From Pseudomonas sp. MRSN 12121 (lineage in GTDB: Bacteria; Pseudomonadota; Gammaproteobacteria; Pseudomonadales; Pseudomonadaceae): a DNA stretch of 64,000 nt. Within the stretch, counting starts at the first letter, position 1. Every line of letters begins with the position of its first letter. The position numbers and the translations under genes were made by a program. This document shows, piece by piece, positions 18,617-27,981 of the stretch. The stretch lies in the NCBI RefSeq assembly GCF_000931465.1, contig NZ_CP010892.1:1488001-1552000 (forward strand), written 5' to 3'. The notes beneath the pieces are model-generated. The model was not told the DNA's origin. It saw only the letters and a program-made list of their open reading frames with translations, and did no database searches.

Positions 18617-19371
18617 TACACGGCCGCCTTGAAGTGACGGGCGTAGCGGGGGCAGAGTTCGTCGCGCTTGAGCAGGATGAACACGTCGGCGACCTGGAAG
18701 TCCTGGTCCCAGCACGGTTCGCCGCAGATCTTCGCGCCCAGGCGCATGTAGGCCTTGAGCAGCGGCGGCATTTCGGCGATGACGTTGGACGGCAGGTCGA
18801 GGCTGGGCAGCGGGTTCTTCGGTTCGGCGCGCAGGTGCTCGGTGCACAGGTAGCGTTCGCGCAGGCGCTGCATGATCGCGTGGGCCTGGACGCCGCCATC
18901 CTGCATCGGGATGCTGGCGCAACCCATCAGGTAGCTGTAGCCACCCTGGTTGAGCACTTCGGCCAATTCGCCCCAGAGCACGGCGATGGTGCCGCCGTTG
19001 CGGTAGGCCGGGTCGACGCAGGTGCGGCCGATTTCCAGGATCGGGCCCTTGAGCTGCACCAGGCCGTGCAGGCTGAATTCTTCTTCGCTGTAGAAACGCC
19101 CCAGGCTGCTGGCGGCCTGGTGGTCGAGCAGGCGGGTGGTGGCGACCAGGCGGCCGCTGTTCAAGTCGCGGACGCCGATGTGGCTGCAGTGAACATCATA
19201 GTCATCCATGTCCAGACCCAGCTCGGCGCCTTTCAGCTTGGCGTTGAACTCGCCGCTGAAGACGTTGAAGCGCAGGGCCTGGGCTTCTTGCAGGGCCGCG
19301 GCGCCCACCAGGCGCTCGGCTTGCAGGCGGCGTTCATTGCCGGTGTCGCTGATGCGGGCGATCTGAGTCAT
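18616..19371 (-). CDS. olsB: L-ornithine N-alpha-acyltransferase
   Basis: 251 residues from the ATG at 19371 ([21 protein letters not shown]). OlsB/GNAT-like features: [30 protein letters not shown], and [24 protein letters not shown] as the acyl donor loop. It transfers 3-hydroxyacyl from ACP to ornithine, the first step of ornithine lipid synthesis. An in-frame start at 19467 adds 32 residues that do not look conserved. In many bacteria olsBA is induced by phosphate limitation; I did not find a confident Pho box. Confidence 0.93.
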   Translation of the reverse strand: MTQIARISDTGNERRLQAERLVGAAALQEAQALRFNVFSGEFNAKLKGAELGLDMDDYDVHCSHIGVRDLNSGRLVATTRLLDHQAASSLGRFYSEEEFSLHGLVQLKGPILEIGRTCVDPAYRNGGTIAVLWGELAEVLNQGGYSYLMGCASIPMQDGGVQAHAIMQRLRERYLCTEHLRAEPKNPLPSLDLPSNVIAEMPPLLKAYMRLGAKICGEPCWDQDFQVADVFILLKRDELCPRYARHFKAAV

Positions 19372-19511
19372 TGTGAATCTCCGTGCGGGCCACTGACCCG
19401 CCTTGGGTTGCAGCCGATCGACTTTGTTGTGCAAAGTCAGGCTATGTAGCCCCGGTGTCATCGCCATGAAGCTTTGGTGATGCTTGTATGACAGCCCCTG
19501 AGGATCCGCTT

Positions 19512-20387
19512 ATGCCCTGGCAAGCCCTGTTGCACAGCCGTCGCCGGCTGCCCGCCCACCCGGACCTGGCCGAAGGTTATGCCGCCTTGTTACAGGAGCT
19601 GGGGCCAGTGACGCCCTTCGAGCTGGCGGTGCGCGGCGGGCGCCTGATGGCCACTCCGGGGCTGGCTTTCCTGGTGGGCTACCAGGCGGCGTTGCGCATG
19701 CTCTGGCCCAGTGCGCCGCCGACCCTGGGCGCGTTGTGCGCCACCGAGCGGCGCAGCCTGCGCCCGGCCGACATGCAGACCCGCCTGCAAGCGCTGCACC
19801 TGAGCGGGCGCAAGGATTTCGTCACCGCCGGCGACGCCGCCGACTGGCTGCTGATCGCCGCCCGCTGCGAGGCGGATGGCGAGCCGCCGCGCCTGAGCCT
19901 GGCGGTGGTCCGTGCCGGCGAGCCCGGGGTCAGGGTCGACAAGCTGCCGGCGATCCCGCTGATGCCGGACATCAGCCACGGCTGCCTGCACCTGGACAAC
20001 GCCTTGTGCGAACTGCTGGCGGGCGATGGCTGGGACGCCTACGTCAAACCTTTCCGCACCCTGGAAGACATTTATGTCCTCAGTGCCATGACCGCCTGGC
20101 TGTATGGCGTCGGCCAGGACCATGACTGGCCGCGCGCCCTGCTCCTGCAATTGCTGGCGCTGCTCGCCGGTTGTGCCGAAGTCAGCCGGCAGAACCCCTC
20201 GCTGGGCAGCGGGCATGTATTGCTGGGCGGGCTGTTCGCCCAGTTCGAGGGGCTCAAGCCGGCCATCGAACAGGCTTTTGCCAATGGTCCGGCGCCCTGG
20301 GCCGACTTGTGGCTGCGCGATCGGGCGGTACTGGAGCTGGCGGCGGGCGCACGGGAAAAACGCCTGGCCAAGGCGCTGGCCATATAA
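19512..20387 (+). CDS. Acyl-CoA dehydrogenase-like protein, short form
   Basis: 291 residues from the ATG at 19512, chosen because GAGGA lies 7 bases upstream; an ATG at 19488 adds 8 residues. The middle (LSGRKDFVTAGDAADWLLIAAR) strongly recalls the SGRKxFITNGxxAxxxxVxA segment of acyl-CoA dehydrogenases, followed by a beta-domain-like stretch. At under 300 residues it is shorter than true ACADs (~380), and the catalytic Glu region is not recognisable, so enzyme activity is doubtful. Divergent from olsB; a lipid link is possible but unproven. Confidence 0.6.
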   Translation: MPWQALLHSRRRLPAHPDLAEGYAALLQELGPVTPFELAVRGGRLMATPGLAFLVGYQAALRMLWPSAPPTLGALCATERRSLRPADMQTRLQALHLSGRKDFVTAGDAADWLLIAARCEADGEPPRLSLAVVRAGEPGVRVDKLPAIPLMPDISHGCLHLDNALCELLAGDGWDAYVKPFRTLEDIYVLSAMTAWLYGVGQDHDWPRALLLQLLALLAGCAEVSRQNPSLGSGHVLLGGLFAQFEGLKPAIEQAFANGPAPWADLWLRDRAVLELAAGAREKRLAKALAI

Positions 20388-20409
20388 AGGAGGAGCCTCG
20401 GCGCGGTTC

Positions 20410-20470
20410 ATCGCGCGCCAGCAAGTTCCTACAGAAAAGCACTGCTGCTCTTGTAGGAACTTGCTCGCAA
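20410..20470. repeat. Variant REP doublet
   Basis: AGCAAGTTCCTACA at 20420-20433 and TGTAGGAACTTGCT at 20452-20465 are a perfect 14-bp inverted pair. The arm sequence GTAGGAACTTGCTCGC differs from the main family (GTAGGAGCGA...). Lies 20 to 80 bases after the ACAD-like gene. Confidence 0.85.
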
Positions 20471-20566
20471 TACGGCCAAGGCCCGCCGCCGGGCGAAAAA
20501 CTGTCATCTGCCTGATTTACCCTCGGCGGGTTGCCTGGCCCGAGTCCCCTTGCCCGAGTTGTCACC

Positions 20567-21664
20567 ATGCCCAAAGGCCCGATCCTGCTGCTTGTGCTGT
20601 TGTTCATGCTGGCTCCGGCCCGGGCCGAGAACTGGCCCGGTACGCAGTGGAGCAAAGGCCCCGACACCACCGGCCCGGCCCTCGAGGCCCTGGAGGCCTA
20701 CGCTTTCGCGCCGCGCAACGACGCGACCCGCCAGGGCATCCGCACCGACGCCTTGCTGGTGATCCGCGACGGTCAACTGATCTATGAGCGTTACGCCGGC
20801 CCGACCACCGTCGATACCCCGCACCTGACCTGGTCCATCAGCAAGAGCCTGCTGGCCGCGGTGCTGGGCGTGGCCTATGGCGAGGGGCTGTTTCGCTTGC
20901 AGGACCAGGCCGCGACCTATCTTCCCGCCTTGCGCCAGCACCCGGACATCCGCATGGCGGACCTGCTGCACTGGGCCTCCGGCCTGGACTGGCAGGAGGA
21001 CTACGAATACGCACCGTTGAAGTCCTCGGTGGTGGCCATGCTCTATACCCGTGGCCATAACGATATGGCGGCGTTCACCGCCGGCCACCCGGCCTTCAGC
21101 GCACCGGGGCAGGTGTTCCGTTATTCCAGTGGCGACAGCAACCTGCTGTCCGCCGCCCTGAAGGGCATGCTGGGGCCGCAGCGCTATGCCGACTATCCAT
21201 GGCAGGCGCTGTTCGAGCCGCTGGGCATCGGCCATGCTGTATGGGAAAGCGACGCCAGCGGCACCTTCGTCGGCTCGTCCTATGCCTACCTCACCGCGCG
21301 GGATCTGGCGCGGGTCGGCTTGCTGATGCTGCGCGACGGACGCTGGGGCGAGCGTCAACTGCTGCCCCGGGACTGGGTCGAATTCAATCGCACGCCGTTC
21401 GCCGGTTATCGGGCGAACCAGGACGAGGCGGTGCCCGGCGGGCATTGGTGGCTCAATCGCAGCGTCGCGGGTGCCGCCTTGCCCTGGCCGGATGCGCCGG
21501 CCGATACCTTCGCCGCGCTGGGCCATTGGGGGCAGGCGCTGTATGTCATCCCCAGCGCGGGGCTGGTGATCGTGCGCTACGCCGACGACCGCGATGGCGG
21601 CTACCGCCACAACGAAATGCTCAAGCTCGCGATGGCGGCCTTTGCGCCCAGGGTGCAGCCATGA
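20567..21664 (+). CDS. Secreted serine hydrolase, class C beta-lactamase/6-aminohexanoate-dimer hydrolase family
   Basis: 365 residues from the ATG at 20567, which gives a clean signal peptide (MPKGPILLLVLLFMLAPARA). The SxxK motif is SISK at residues 90-93, the tyrosine motif is YSSGDSN, and GHWGQ near the C-terminus replaces the KTG box. These features place it in the beta-lactamase/NylB fold, whose members cleave esters, amides or peptides in the periplasm. A true beta-lactamase role is unlikely. Its stop overlaps the next ATG by 4 bases. Confidence 0.88.
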   Translation: MPKGPILLLVLLFMLAPARAENWPGTQWSKGPDTTGPALEALEAYAFAPRNDATRQGIRTDALLVIRDGQLIYERYAGPTTVDTPHLTWSISKSLLAAVLGVAYGEGLFRLQDQAATYLPALRQHPDIRMADLLHWASGLDWQEDYEYAPLKSSVVAMLYTRGHNDMAAFTAGHPAFSAPGQVFRYSSGDSNLLSAALKGMLGPQRYADYPWQALFEPLGIGHAVWESDASGTFVGSSYAYLTARDLARVGLLMLRDGRWGERQLLPRDWVEFNRTPFAGYRANQDEAVPGGHWWLNRSVAGAALPWPDAPADTFAALGHWGQALYVIPSAGLVIVRYADDRDGGYRHNEMLKLAMAAFAPRVQP

Positions 21665-21990
21665 GCCGGCGTCCGTGGATCGTTCGCCATCCCTTTGCCA
21701 GCCTGCTGGCGCTGGCACTGCTGGTCCTGCTCGGCTGGGGCTGGCAGGAGCGGGTCGCCTTCCAGGCGTTCCCGGACATCCTCGGTGCCTACAGCGCCAA
21801 GGAGTACTGCTCCTGCCGGTATGTGATGCACAACGACGCGCAATACTGCGAGGGCTACGTGCAGCAACTCCTGCCGCTGACGGCGTTGCAGGACGATGCC
21901 GAGCGCAAGCGGGTCAGCGCCAGGGGCCTGGGGCGCAGCCACAGTGCCGTATGGCTGGGCGAACGCCAGGGCTGCCGGCTGGAGCCCTGA
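21661..21990 (+). CDS. Small membrane-anchored cysteine-containing protein, unknown function
   Basis: 109 residues. One hydrophobic N-terminal helix (FASLLALALLVLLGWGW, residues ~12-28) and a short outer domain with CSCRYVMHNDAQYCEGYVQ plus a last Cys near the end (GCRLEP), suggesting disulfides in the periplasm. The ATG overlaps the serine hydrolase stop (ATGA), so the two proteins are probably made together and may act together. I do not recognise the family. Confidence 0.8.
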   Translation: MSRRPWIVRHPFASLLALALLVLLGWGWQERVAFQAFPDILGAYSAKEYCSCRYVMHNDAQYCEGYVQQLLPLTALQDDAERKRVSARGLGRSHSAVWLGERQGCRLEP

Positions 21991-22203
21991 ACGGCATCGC
22001 GCAATGATCGGTAAAGCTTTGCGCGGGCGCTCAGCGCCCTGCGCCTGCGGGGCGCGCCACAAGGTTCCACCCTGCGGAACCACATTCGATTGTCGCAGGC
22101 GACGGCTCGCGGTTATCTGAGGGCACGCCGCGATCACGCCTTGCTGCACCGTGAGACGCTCCGAAAAAAGAACGGGATTACACCCGGCCCGAGGAGATCC
22201 GTC

Positions 22204-23379
22204 ATGACCCGCTTCCCGCATATCCTTGCCTGGCTCGACGACGTCGCCAGCGATCTGCGCATCGTTCGCCAGGACATTCATGCGCACCCCGAGCTCGGCT
22301 TCGAGGAGAACCGTACCGCGGCGCTGGTCGCCGGCTTCCTCGAGGAATGGGGCTACGAAGTGCACACCGGCGTCGGCAGGACCGGGGTGGTCGGCGTGCT
22401 GCGCAACGGCAGCGGCCCGCGCCGGCTCGGCTTGCGGGCCGACATGGATGCCTTGCCGATCGTCGAGGACAGCGGCGTGGCCTACAGCAGCCGCCATCGC
22501 GGCTGCATGCATGCCTGCGGCCACGATGGCCATACCGCCATGTTGCTGGGTGCTGCGCGCTACCTGGCCGCCACCCGCCAGTTCGACGGCACCCTGACGC
22601 TGATTTTCCAGCCGGCCGAAGAAGGCCAGGGCGGTGCCGAGGCGATGCTCGCCGACGGCCTGCTGGAGCGCTTTCCCTGTGACGCGCTGTTCGGCATGCA
22701 CAACATGCCGGGGTTGCCCGCCGGCCACCTGGGGTTTCGCGAAGGGCCGATGATGGCCTCCCAGGACCTGCTCACCGTGACCCTCGAAGGCGTCGGCGGG
22801 CACGGGTCGATGCCGCACCTGACGGTCGACCCGCTGGTGGCCGCGGCCAGTGTGGTGATGGCCCTGCAAACCGTGGTGGCGCGCAACATCGACGCCCAGG
22901 AGGCGGCCGTCGTGACGGTGGGCGCCTTGCAGGCCGGCGAGGCCGCCAACGTGATTCCGCAACAAGCGTTGCTGCGCCTGAGCCTGCGAGCGTTGAACGC
23001 ACCGGTGCGCGAACAGATGCTCGACCGGGTCAAGGCGGTCATCCATGCCCAGGCCCAGAGCTTCGGCTGCTCCGCCAGCATCGAGCACCGTCCGGCCTAT
23101 CCGGTGCTGGTCAACAGCCCACTGGAAACCGAGTTCGCCCGCCAGGTCGGGGTGGCGCTGGTGGGCGAACAGGCGGTCGATGGCAACACGCGCAAGCTGA
23201 TGGGCAGCGAAGATTTCGCCTGGATGCTGCAACGCTGCCCCGGCAGTTACCTGTTCATCGGCAACGGCCTGTCCCGGCCGATGGTCCACAACCCCGGTTA
23301 CGACTTCAACGACGACATCCTGCTGACCGGCGCCGCCTATTGGGCAGCCCTGGCCGAGAGCTGGCTGGAGCCGGCCTGA
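22204..23379 (+). CDS. M20 family metallo-hydrolase (hippurate/N-acyl-amino acid amidohydrolase)
   Basis: 391 residues from the ATG at 22204 with GGAG ahead of it. The dinuclear site is typical: HACGHDGH (Cys 105, His 107), QPAEEGQG with the Glu pair near 139-140, FGMHNMP, and GSEDFAWM near the C-terminus. The dimerisation lid domain lies at about residues 180-290 (GVGGHGSMPHLTVDPLVAAASVV). It cleaves N-acyl or N-aroyl amino acids. Followed by a transporter, an amidase and an IclR regulator, which suggests one catabolic unit. The exact substrate is unknown. Confidence 0.92.
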   Translation: MTRFPHILAWLDDVASDLRIVRQDIHAHPELGFEENRTAALVAGFLEEWGYEVHTGVGRTGVVGVLRNGSGPRRLGLRADMDALPIVEDSGVAYSSRHRGCMHACGHDGHTAMLLGAARYLAATRQFDGTLTLIFQPAEEGQGGAEAMLADGLLERFPCDALFGMHNMPGLPAGHLGFREGPMMASQDLLTVTLEGVGGHGSMPHLTVDPLVAAASVVMALQTVVARNIDAQEAAVVTVGALQAGEAANVIPQQALLRLSLRALNAPVREQMLDRVKAVIHAQAQSFGCSASIEHRPAYPVLVNSPLETEFARQVGVALVGEQAVDGNTRKLMGSEDFAWMLQRCPGSYLFIGNGLSRPMVHNPGYDFNDDILLTGAAYWAALAESWLEPA

Positions 23380-23489
23380 GTTTTTCCCTTTCTTCTGCCG
23401 CTGAATCGGGCGCCCCTGGCGCCCGGCACTTCCCATAAGGGCTCGACTCGCCATCCGAGAGGCCCGACAAGAACAGAAGGACAGCGCTC

Positions 23490-24800
23490 ATGCACGCTCC
23501 GAGATCGAGTGTTTCGCGTACCCGGCAAGTCGTCGCCGCCGTGATCGGCAACGCCCTGGAGTGGTACGACTTCATCGTCTATGGCTTTCTGGCCAGCATC
23601 ATCGCCCGCCAGTTTTTCCCTTCCGACGACGACTACGCGTCGCTGTTGATGGCCCTGGCCACCTTCGGCGTGGGTTTCTTCATGCGTCCGGTGGGCGGTG
23701 TCCTGCTGGGCATCTATTCGGATCGCAAGGGCCGCAAGGCCGCCATGCAACTGATCATCCGCCTGATGACCGTCTCCATCGCGCTGATCGCTTTCGCCCC
23801 CAGCTACGCGGCCATCGGCATGGGGGCGCCGCTGATGATCGTCGTCGCGCGCATGTTGCAAGGCTTCGCCACCGGCGGCGAATACGCCAGCGCCACCGCG
23901 TTCCTGGTGGAAAGCGCACCGGCCCACCGCAAGGGCCTGTATGGCTCCTGGCAATTGGTGGGGCAATGCCTGGCGGTGTTCTCCGGGGCGGCGATGGTGG
24001 CGTTGGTTACCCACCTGTTCTCGCCGGAAACCCTCGACCTGTGGGGCTGGCGCCTGCCGTTCGTGCTCGGGCTGCTGATCGGCCCGGTGGGCCTGTGGAT
24101 TCGCAAGTACATGGAAGAGCCGGAAGCCTTCATCGAAGCCCGCAAGCAGGTACGCGGCAATGGCCCGGGGCTGATCCAGGTGATACGCGAGCATCGGCGC
24201 AGCATCCTGGTGTCCATGGGGCTGGCCTGCGGGGCGACCGTCTCGTTCTACGTGGTGCTGGTGAACATGCCGACCTTCGCCCACAAGAACCTCGGCCTGC
24301 CACTGGACCAGGTGTTGCTGGTGCAGATGCTCGCGGTGGCGCTGATGACCCTGGTGATTCCGTTGTCCGGTGCCTTGTCGGACCGGCTGGGACGGCGCCC
24401 GGTCCTGCTGGCCTTCACCCTGGCCTTTTTTGTCATGGTCTATCCGCTGTACGTCTGGGTGGCCGCCGCGCCTTCGATCGAGCGCCTGCTGGTGATGCAG
24501 GTGTTGCTGTGCAGCGCCATCGGCGGTTTTTTCGGCCCGGCGCCGACGGCCCTGGCCGAACAGTTTCCGGTGCAGGTGCGCTCCACCGGCGTATCGGTGG
24601 CCTATAACGTGGCGGTCATGGTGTTCGGCGGCTTCGCCCCGCTGATCGTGACCTGGCTCAGCAAGGTGCTGGGTACGCCGGTGGCGCCGGCCTTCTACGT
24701 GCTGTTCGCCTGCCTGCTGACCCTGTTGGGCACTTATTGCCTGCACGAGGCGCCCAGGGCGAATAAACCGGACACACTGAATTTCGGAGTGAAGCCTTGA
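23490..24800 (+). CDS. MFS transporter, metabolite:H+ symporter (MHS) family
   Basis: 436 residues with twelve membrane segments. The start RQVVAAVIGNALEWYDFIVYGFLASIIARQFFP is the hallmark of the ShiA/KgtP/ProP group, with GIYSDRKGRKAAMQL after TM2 and GFATGGEYASATAFLVE in TM4/5. It imports a carboxylate or amino acid derivative. The amidase start overlaps its stop (TGATG), so it very likely imports the amidase substrate or product. Confidence 0.93.
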   Translation: MHAPRSSVSRTRQVVAAVIGNALEWYDFIVYGFLASIIARQFFPSDDDYASLLMALATFGVGFFMRPVGGVLLGIYSDRKGRKAAMQLIIRLMTVSIALIAFAPSYAAIGMGAPLMIVVARMLQGFATGGEYASATAFLVESAPAHRKGLYGSWQLVGQCLAVFSGAAMVALVTHLFSPETLDLWGWRLPFVLGLLIGPVGLWIRKYMEEPEAFIEARKQVRGNGPGLIQVIREHRRSILVSMGLACGATVSFYVVLVNMPTFAHKNLGLPLDQVLLVQMLAVALMTLVIPLSGALSDRLGRRPVLLAFTLAFFVMVYPLYVWVAAAPSIERLLVMQVLLCSAIGGFFGPAPTALAEQFPVQVRSTGVSVAYNVAVMVFGGFAPLIVTWLSKVLGTPVAPAFYVLFACLLTLLGTYCLHEAPRANKPDTLNFGVKP

Positions 24801-26257
24801 TGGATAACGCAGAACAGACAATCGATCCGATCGTGGCCCTGGGGGCCGTCGAGCTCTCCCGGGCGATCCATGCCCGGAAGGTTTCCTGCCGCGAGGTGAT
24901 GTCGGCCTACCTGGAGCGGATCGAGCGCTGCAACCCCAGGGTCAATGCCCTGGTGTCCCTGCGCGAGCGTTCGGTGCTGCTGGCCGAGGCCGATGAGCGC
25001 GACCGCCAGCTGTACCGCGGCCAGTCCATGGGCTGGATGCACGGCATGCCCCAGGCGATCAAGGACCTGGCGGCCACCGCCGGGTTGCGCACGACCCTGG
25101 GCTCGCCGCTGTTCACCGAACAACTGCCGGCCCACGATGCCATCAGCGTGGCGCGGGTTCGGGCGAGCGGGGCGCTGATCGTCGGCAAGAGCAACGTGCC
25201 GGAGTTCGGCCTGGGCTCGCACACGTATAACCGCGTGTTCGGCACCACCGGCAATGCCTACGACCCGGCCCTGAGTGCCGGCGGCAGCAGTGGCGGGGCG
25301 GCGGTAGCCCTGGCGCTGCGTATGCTGCCGGTGGCCGATGGCAGCGACATGATGGGCTCGCTGCGCAATCCGGCGGCCTTCAACAATGTCTTTGGCCTGC
25401 GCCCGTCGCAGGGGCGGGTGCCCCATGGTCCGGCCCCGGAGCTGTTCGTCCAGCAACTGGCGACCGAGGGGCCGATGGGCCGCAGTGTCACCGACATCGC
25501 CTGCTTGCTGGCCATCCAGGCCGGGCATGACCCCCGCGTGCCGCTGTCACTGCGGGAAGATCCGGCGATTTTCAACCAGCCCCTGCAACGGGATTTTCGC
25601 GGCGCACGCCTGGGCTGGCTGGGGGACTATGGCGGTTACCTGGCCATGGACGACGGCGTGCTGGCGCTGTGCGAAGCGGCGCTGGAGGACTTTCGCCAAC
25701 TGGGCTGCGAGGTCGAGGCCTGCCAGCCGGCGTTTGCCATGGACGCGCTGTGGCAATGCTGGCTGGTGCACCGGCATTGGCTGATACAGGGCAGCCTGGG
25801 ACCGCTGTATGTCGACCCGCAACAGCGTCGCTTGCTCAAGCCCGAGGCGCAGTGGGAAGTCGAGGGCGGATTGCGCCTGAGCGCGGCGGATGTCTACCGC
25901 GCCTCGCAGCTTCGCAGCGACTGGTACCGGGCCCTGGAGCGGCTGTTCGAGCGTTACGATTTCCTGCTGTTGCCCAGTGCGCAGGTGTTCCCTTTCGATG
26001 CAGAAATCCCCTGGCCGAGCCGGGTCGGCGGGCGGGACATGGACACCTACCATCGCTGGATGGAAGTGGTGATCGGCCCGACCCTGGCGGGCCTGCCGAG
26101 CCTGAGTGTGCCGGTTGGCTTCAACCCGGCGGGGTTGCCCATGGGCGTGCAGATCATCGGTCCGGCCCAGGCCGACCGGGCGGTACTGCAACTGGGCCAT
26201 GCCCACGAACAATTGACGCAATGGGTCGCGCGCCGTCCGCCCGGTCATCCGTTGTAA
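24800..26257 (+). CDS. Amidase signature family enzyme
   Basis: 485 residues. Amidase-signature triad: Lys in MPQAIKDLAATAG, cis-Ser in SAGGSSGGAAVALAL, and nucleophile Ser in GSDMMGSLRNPAAF. The usual text there is GSDxGGSIR, so the Gly before Gly-Ser is Met here, which could alter the substrate pocket. The reaction is amide hydrolysis to acid and ammonia. Coupled to the MHS transporter by a TGATG overlap. Some family members act on indoleacetamide, nicotinamide or N-acyl compounds; I cannot choose. Confidence 0.92.
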   Translation: MDNAEQTIDPIVALGAVELSRAIHARKVSCREVMSAYLERIERCNPRVNALVSLRERSVLLAEADERDRQLYRGQSMGWMHGMPQAIKDLAATAGLRTTLGSPLFTEQLPAHDAISVARVRASGALIVGKSNVPEFGLGSHTYNRVFGTTGNAYDPALSAGGSSGGAAVALALRMLPVADGSDMMGSLRNPAAFNNVFGLRPSQGRVPHGPAPELFVQQLATEGPMGRSVTDIACLLAIQAGHDPRVPLSLREDPAIFNQPLQRDFRGARLGWLGDYGGYLAMDDGVLALCEAALEDFRQLGCEVEACQPAFAMDALWQCWLVHRHWLIQGSLGPLYVDPQQRRLLKPEAQWEVEGGLRLSAADVYRASQLRSDWYRALERLFERYDFLLLPSAQVFPFDAEIPWPSRVGGRDMDTYHRWMEVVIGPTLAGLPSLSVPVGFNPAGLPMGVQIIGPAQADRAVLQLGHAHEQLTQWVARRPPGHPL

Positions 26258-26343
26258 CCTTCGCCTGGAGTGACGCGGGGTTGGCAGGCCCGCATCTTGC
26301 TGGGTGAATCGCTCATCCATCCGCTTATCAGGGAGGTCGGCCT

Positions 26344-27114
26344 ATGGCCTGCAAGGTAGAAAGCGGCAGCGTGCGCTCGGTCGAGCGGGCGTTGGCGATC
26401 GTCGAACTGCTGGGCCAGCATCAGGCCCTGGGCCTGGAAGAGTTGCATTACCTGACGACGCTGCCCAAGGCCACCGTGTCGCGCATGCTCTTGACGTTGC
26501 AGGAGCAGGGCTGGATCTATCGCGGGCTGAGTGACCGGCGTTACCGGCTGTGCGCCAGGCGGTTGTTCGGCGACCAGCAGCAGCGTTTCAAGCGGCAATT
26601 GGTGGAGCGGGCGGCGCCCTGGTTGCAGGCGTTGAGCGAGGGCACCGGGCTGGTGGTCGACCTGTCGTGTTTCGATGGCGAGCGCCTGGAGGTCATGGAA
26701 AGCTCGATTCCCGCGGTACTACGCAAGCGTTATCCGCACAACTGCCAGATCATCGGCCACTATTCGAGCCTGTTCCATTCGGCGATGGGCAAGGCCTGCC
26801 TGGCCGAGCTGGATCACGAGCAGGTCCGGCGCCTGGCCGTGCGCGAATGCATTTCCCAGGAAGAGCAGTACCGTGCCTGCGAACAGTCCCAGCACCAGGG
26901 GTTCGGCCAGCGTACCGAGGGCTATTGGGAATATCCGGTGCGCCTGCCGTTCCTGATCCGCGCGGTGGCCTTGCCGATTCGCGACCAGGGTCGGCTGGTG
27001 GGCAGCATGGCCTTGCACTGGCCGAGGGATCAGGCACCGGTGGAGCGAATCCTGAGCCTGCACCTGGCGAGCCTCGAGGCCACCGTCCATGAGGTCGAGC
27101 GCAGCCTGGCTTGA
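26344..27114 (+). CDS. IclR-family transcriptional regulator
   Basis: 256 residues. N-terminal winged helix (VRSVERALAIVELLGQHQALGLEEL, then PKATVSRMLLTLQEQGWIYRG) and the C-terminal IclR effector domain (SAMGKACLAELD, LIRAVALPIRDQGRLVGSMALHWP). Located 86 bases after the amidase on the same strand and probably controls the M20-MHS-amidase genes in response to a small acid. Confidence 0.92.
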   Translation: MACKVESGSVRSVERALAIVELLGQHQALGLEELHYLTTLPKATVSRMLLTLQEQGWIYRGLSDRRYRLCARRLFGDQQQRFKRQLVERAAPWLQALSEGTGLVVDLSCFDGERLEVMESSIPAVLRKRYPHNCQIIGHYSSLFHSAMGKACLAELDHEQVRRLAVRECISQEEQYRACEQSQHQGFGQRTEGYWEYPVRLPFLIRAVALPIRDQGRLVGSMALHWPRDQAPVERILSLHLASLEATVHEVERSLA

Positions 27115-27136
27115 GCTGTACCTGCCCTGTAGCCGC

Positions 27137-27170
27137 CCTGTAGCCGCTGTCGAGCGACAGCGAGGCTGCG
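27137..27170. repeat. Type 2 repeat arm (GTAGCCGCTG...GAGGCTGCG)
   Basis: GTAGCCGCTGTCGAG, a short spacer and CAGCGAGGCTGCG match one arm of the second palindrome family seen at 35431, 37720, 45856 and 60015. No matching second arm is present. The 27115-27389 gap also holds the yceI promoter region and nothing else I can name. Confidence 0.75.
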
Positions 27171-27389
27171 CCCGGTCGCGCAGCGGCCGCAACCCAGGCA
27201 CCCGCTGCGCAGACCGCGTCACAATGTCGCCTATCTCGTCTCATGGCTTTGGCAATGCCTACAGGGAGCCAGGGATCTTTTACGACTTTGCGCACTCTCA
27301 GAAATCGCCGTTCAGGCCCCCTCGCTGTTTGCAAGCGCTCGCGGGCCGGTTAAGGTTCGGCTCAGATTTCTCGACCCCATGAGTCTTCA

Positions 27390-27980
27390 ATGTTCAACCT
27401 GTCTTTTCCCAAGGCCCTGGCCGCTTTGCTGCTGGCGGGCGCCACCCTGCCGGCCCAGGCCAACTGGTACCTGGACAACGAGTCCTCGCGCCTGTCGTTC
27501 GTCAGCACCAAGAACGCCAACGTTTCCGAAGTCCAGCGCTTCCTGGTCCTGCATGGCAAGGTCGACGCCAAGGGCATGGCGCAACTGGAGGTCGAGCTGG
27601 ACTCGATCAACAGCGGCATCCCGCTGCGCGACGAGCGCATGCGCAAGGAGCTGTTCGAGATCGAGCGGTATCCGGATGCCGTGATCAATGCGCAGATCAA
27701 CCTGCGTCCGATCAACGACCTGGCGCCCGGCGCGCAGATCGAACTGCGCTTGCCGGTCAACGTCACCCTGCATGGCAAGCAGCACGAGTACAGCGCCGAA
27801 CTCCTGGCCACGCGCCTGGACGACCGGCGTTTCCAGGTGGTGACCCTGGAGCCGCTGGTGCTCAATGCCGCCGATTTCGACCTGCTGCCGGGGCTGGAAA
27901 CCCTGCGCAAGGCTGCCGGTCTGTCGGCGATCAGTTTGTCGGTGCCGGTGGGTGCGGTGCTGATCTTCACGGCGCGCTGA
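27390..27980 (+). CDS. YceI family periplasmic protein
   Basis: 196 residues with a signal peptide (SFPKALAALLLAGATLPAQA). YceI-like lipocalin domain: WYLDNESSRLSFVSTKNANVSE, then DSINSGIPLRDERMRKELFEIERYPDAVI and GKQHEYSAELLATRLD. The family binds polyisoprenoid-like lipids in the periplasm; the exact role is unclear. The phospholipase D gene begins 1 base after its stop, so both are in one operon. Confidence 0.9.
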   Translation: MFNLSFPKALAALLLAGATLPAQANWYLDNESSRLSFVSTKNANVSEVQRFLVLHGKVDAKGMAQLEVELDSINSGIPLRDERMRKELFEIERYPDAVINAQINLRPINDLAPGAQIELRLPVNVTLHGKQHEYSAELLATRLDDRRFQVVTLEPLVLNAADFDLLPGLETLRKAAGLSAISLSVPVGAVLIFTAR

Positions 27981-27981
27981 C

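Noticed and set aside
21601..23454. 617-codon frame on the minus strand over the M20 gene
   Set aside because: Antisense to a clear M20 hydrolase and a serine hydrolase end; no domain seen.
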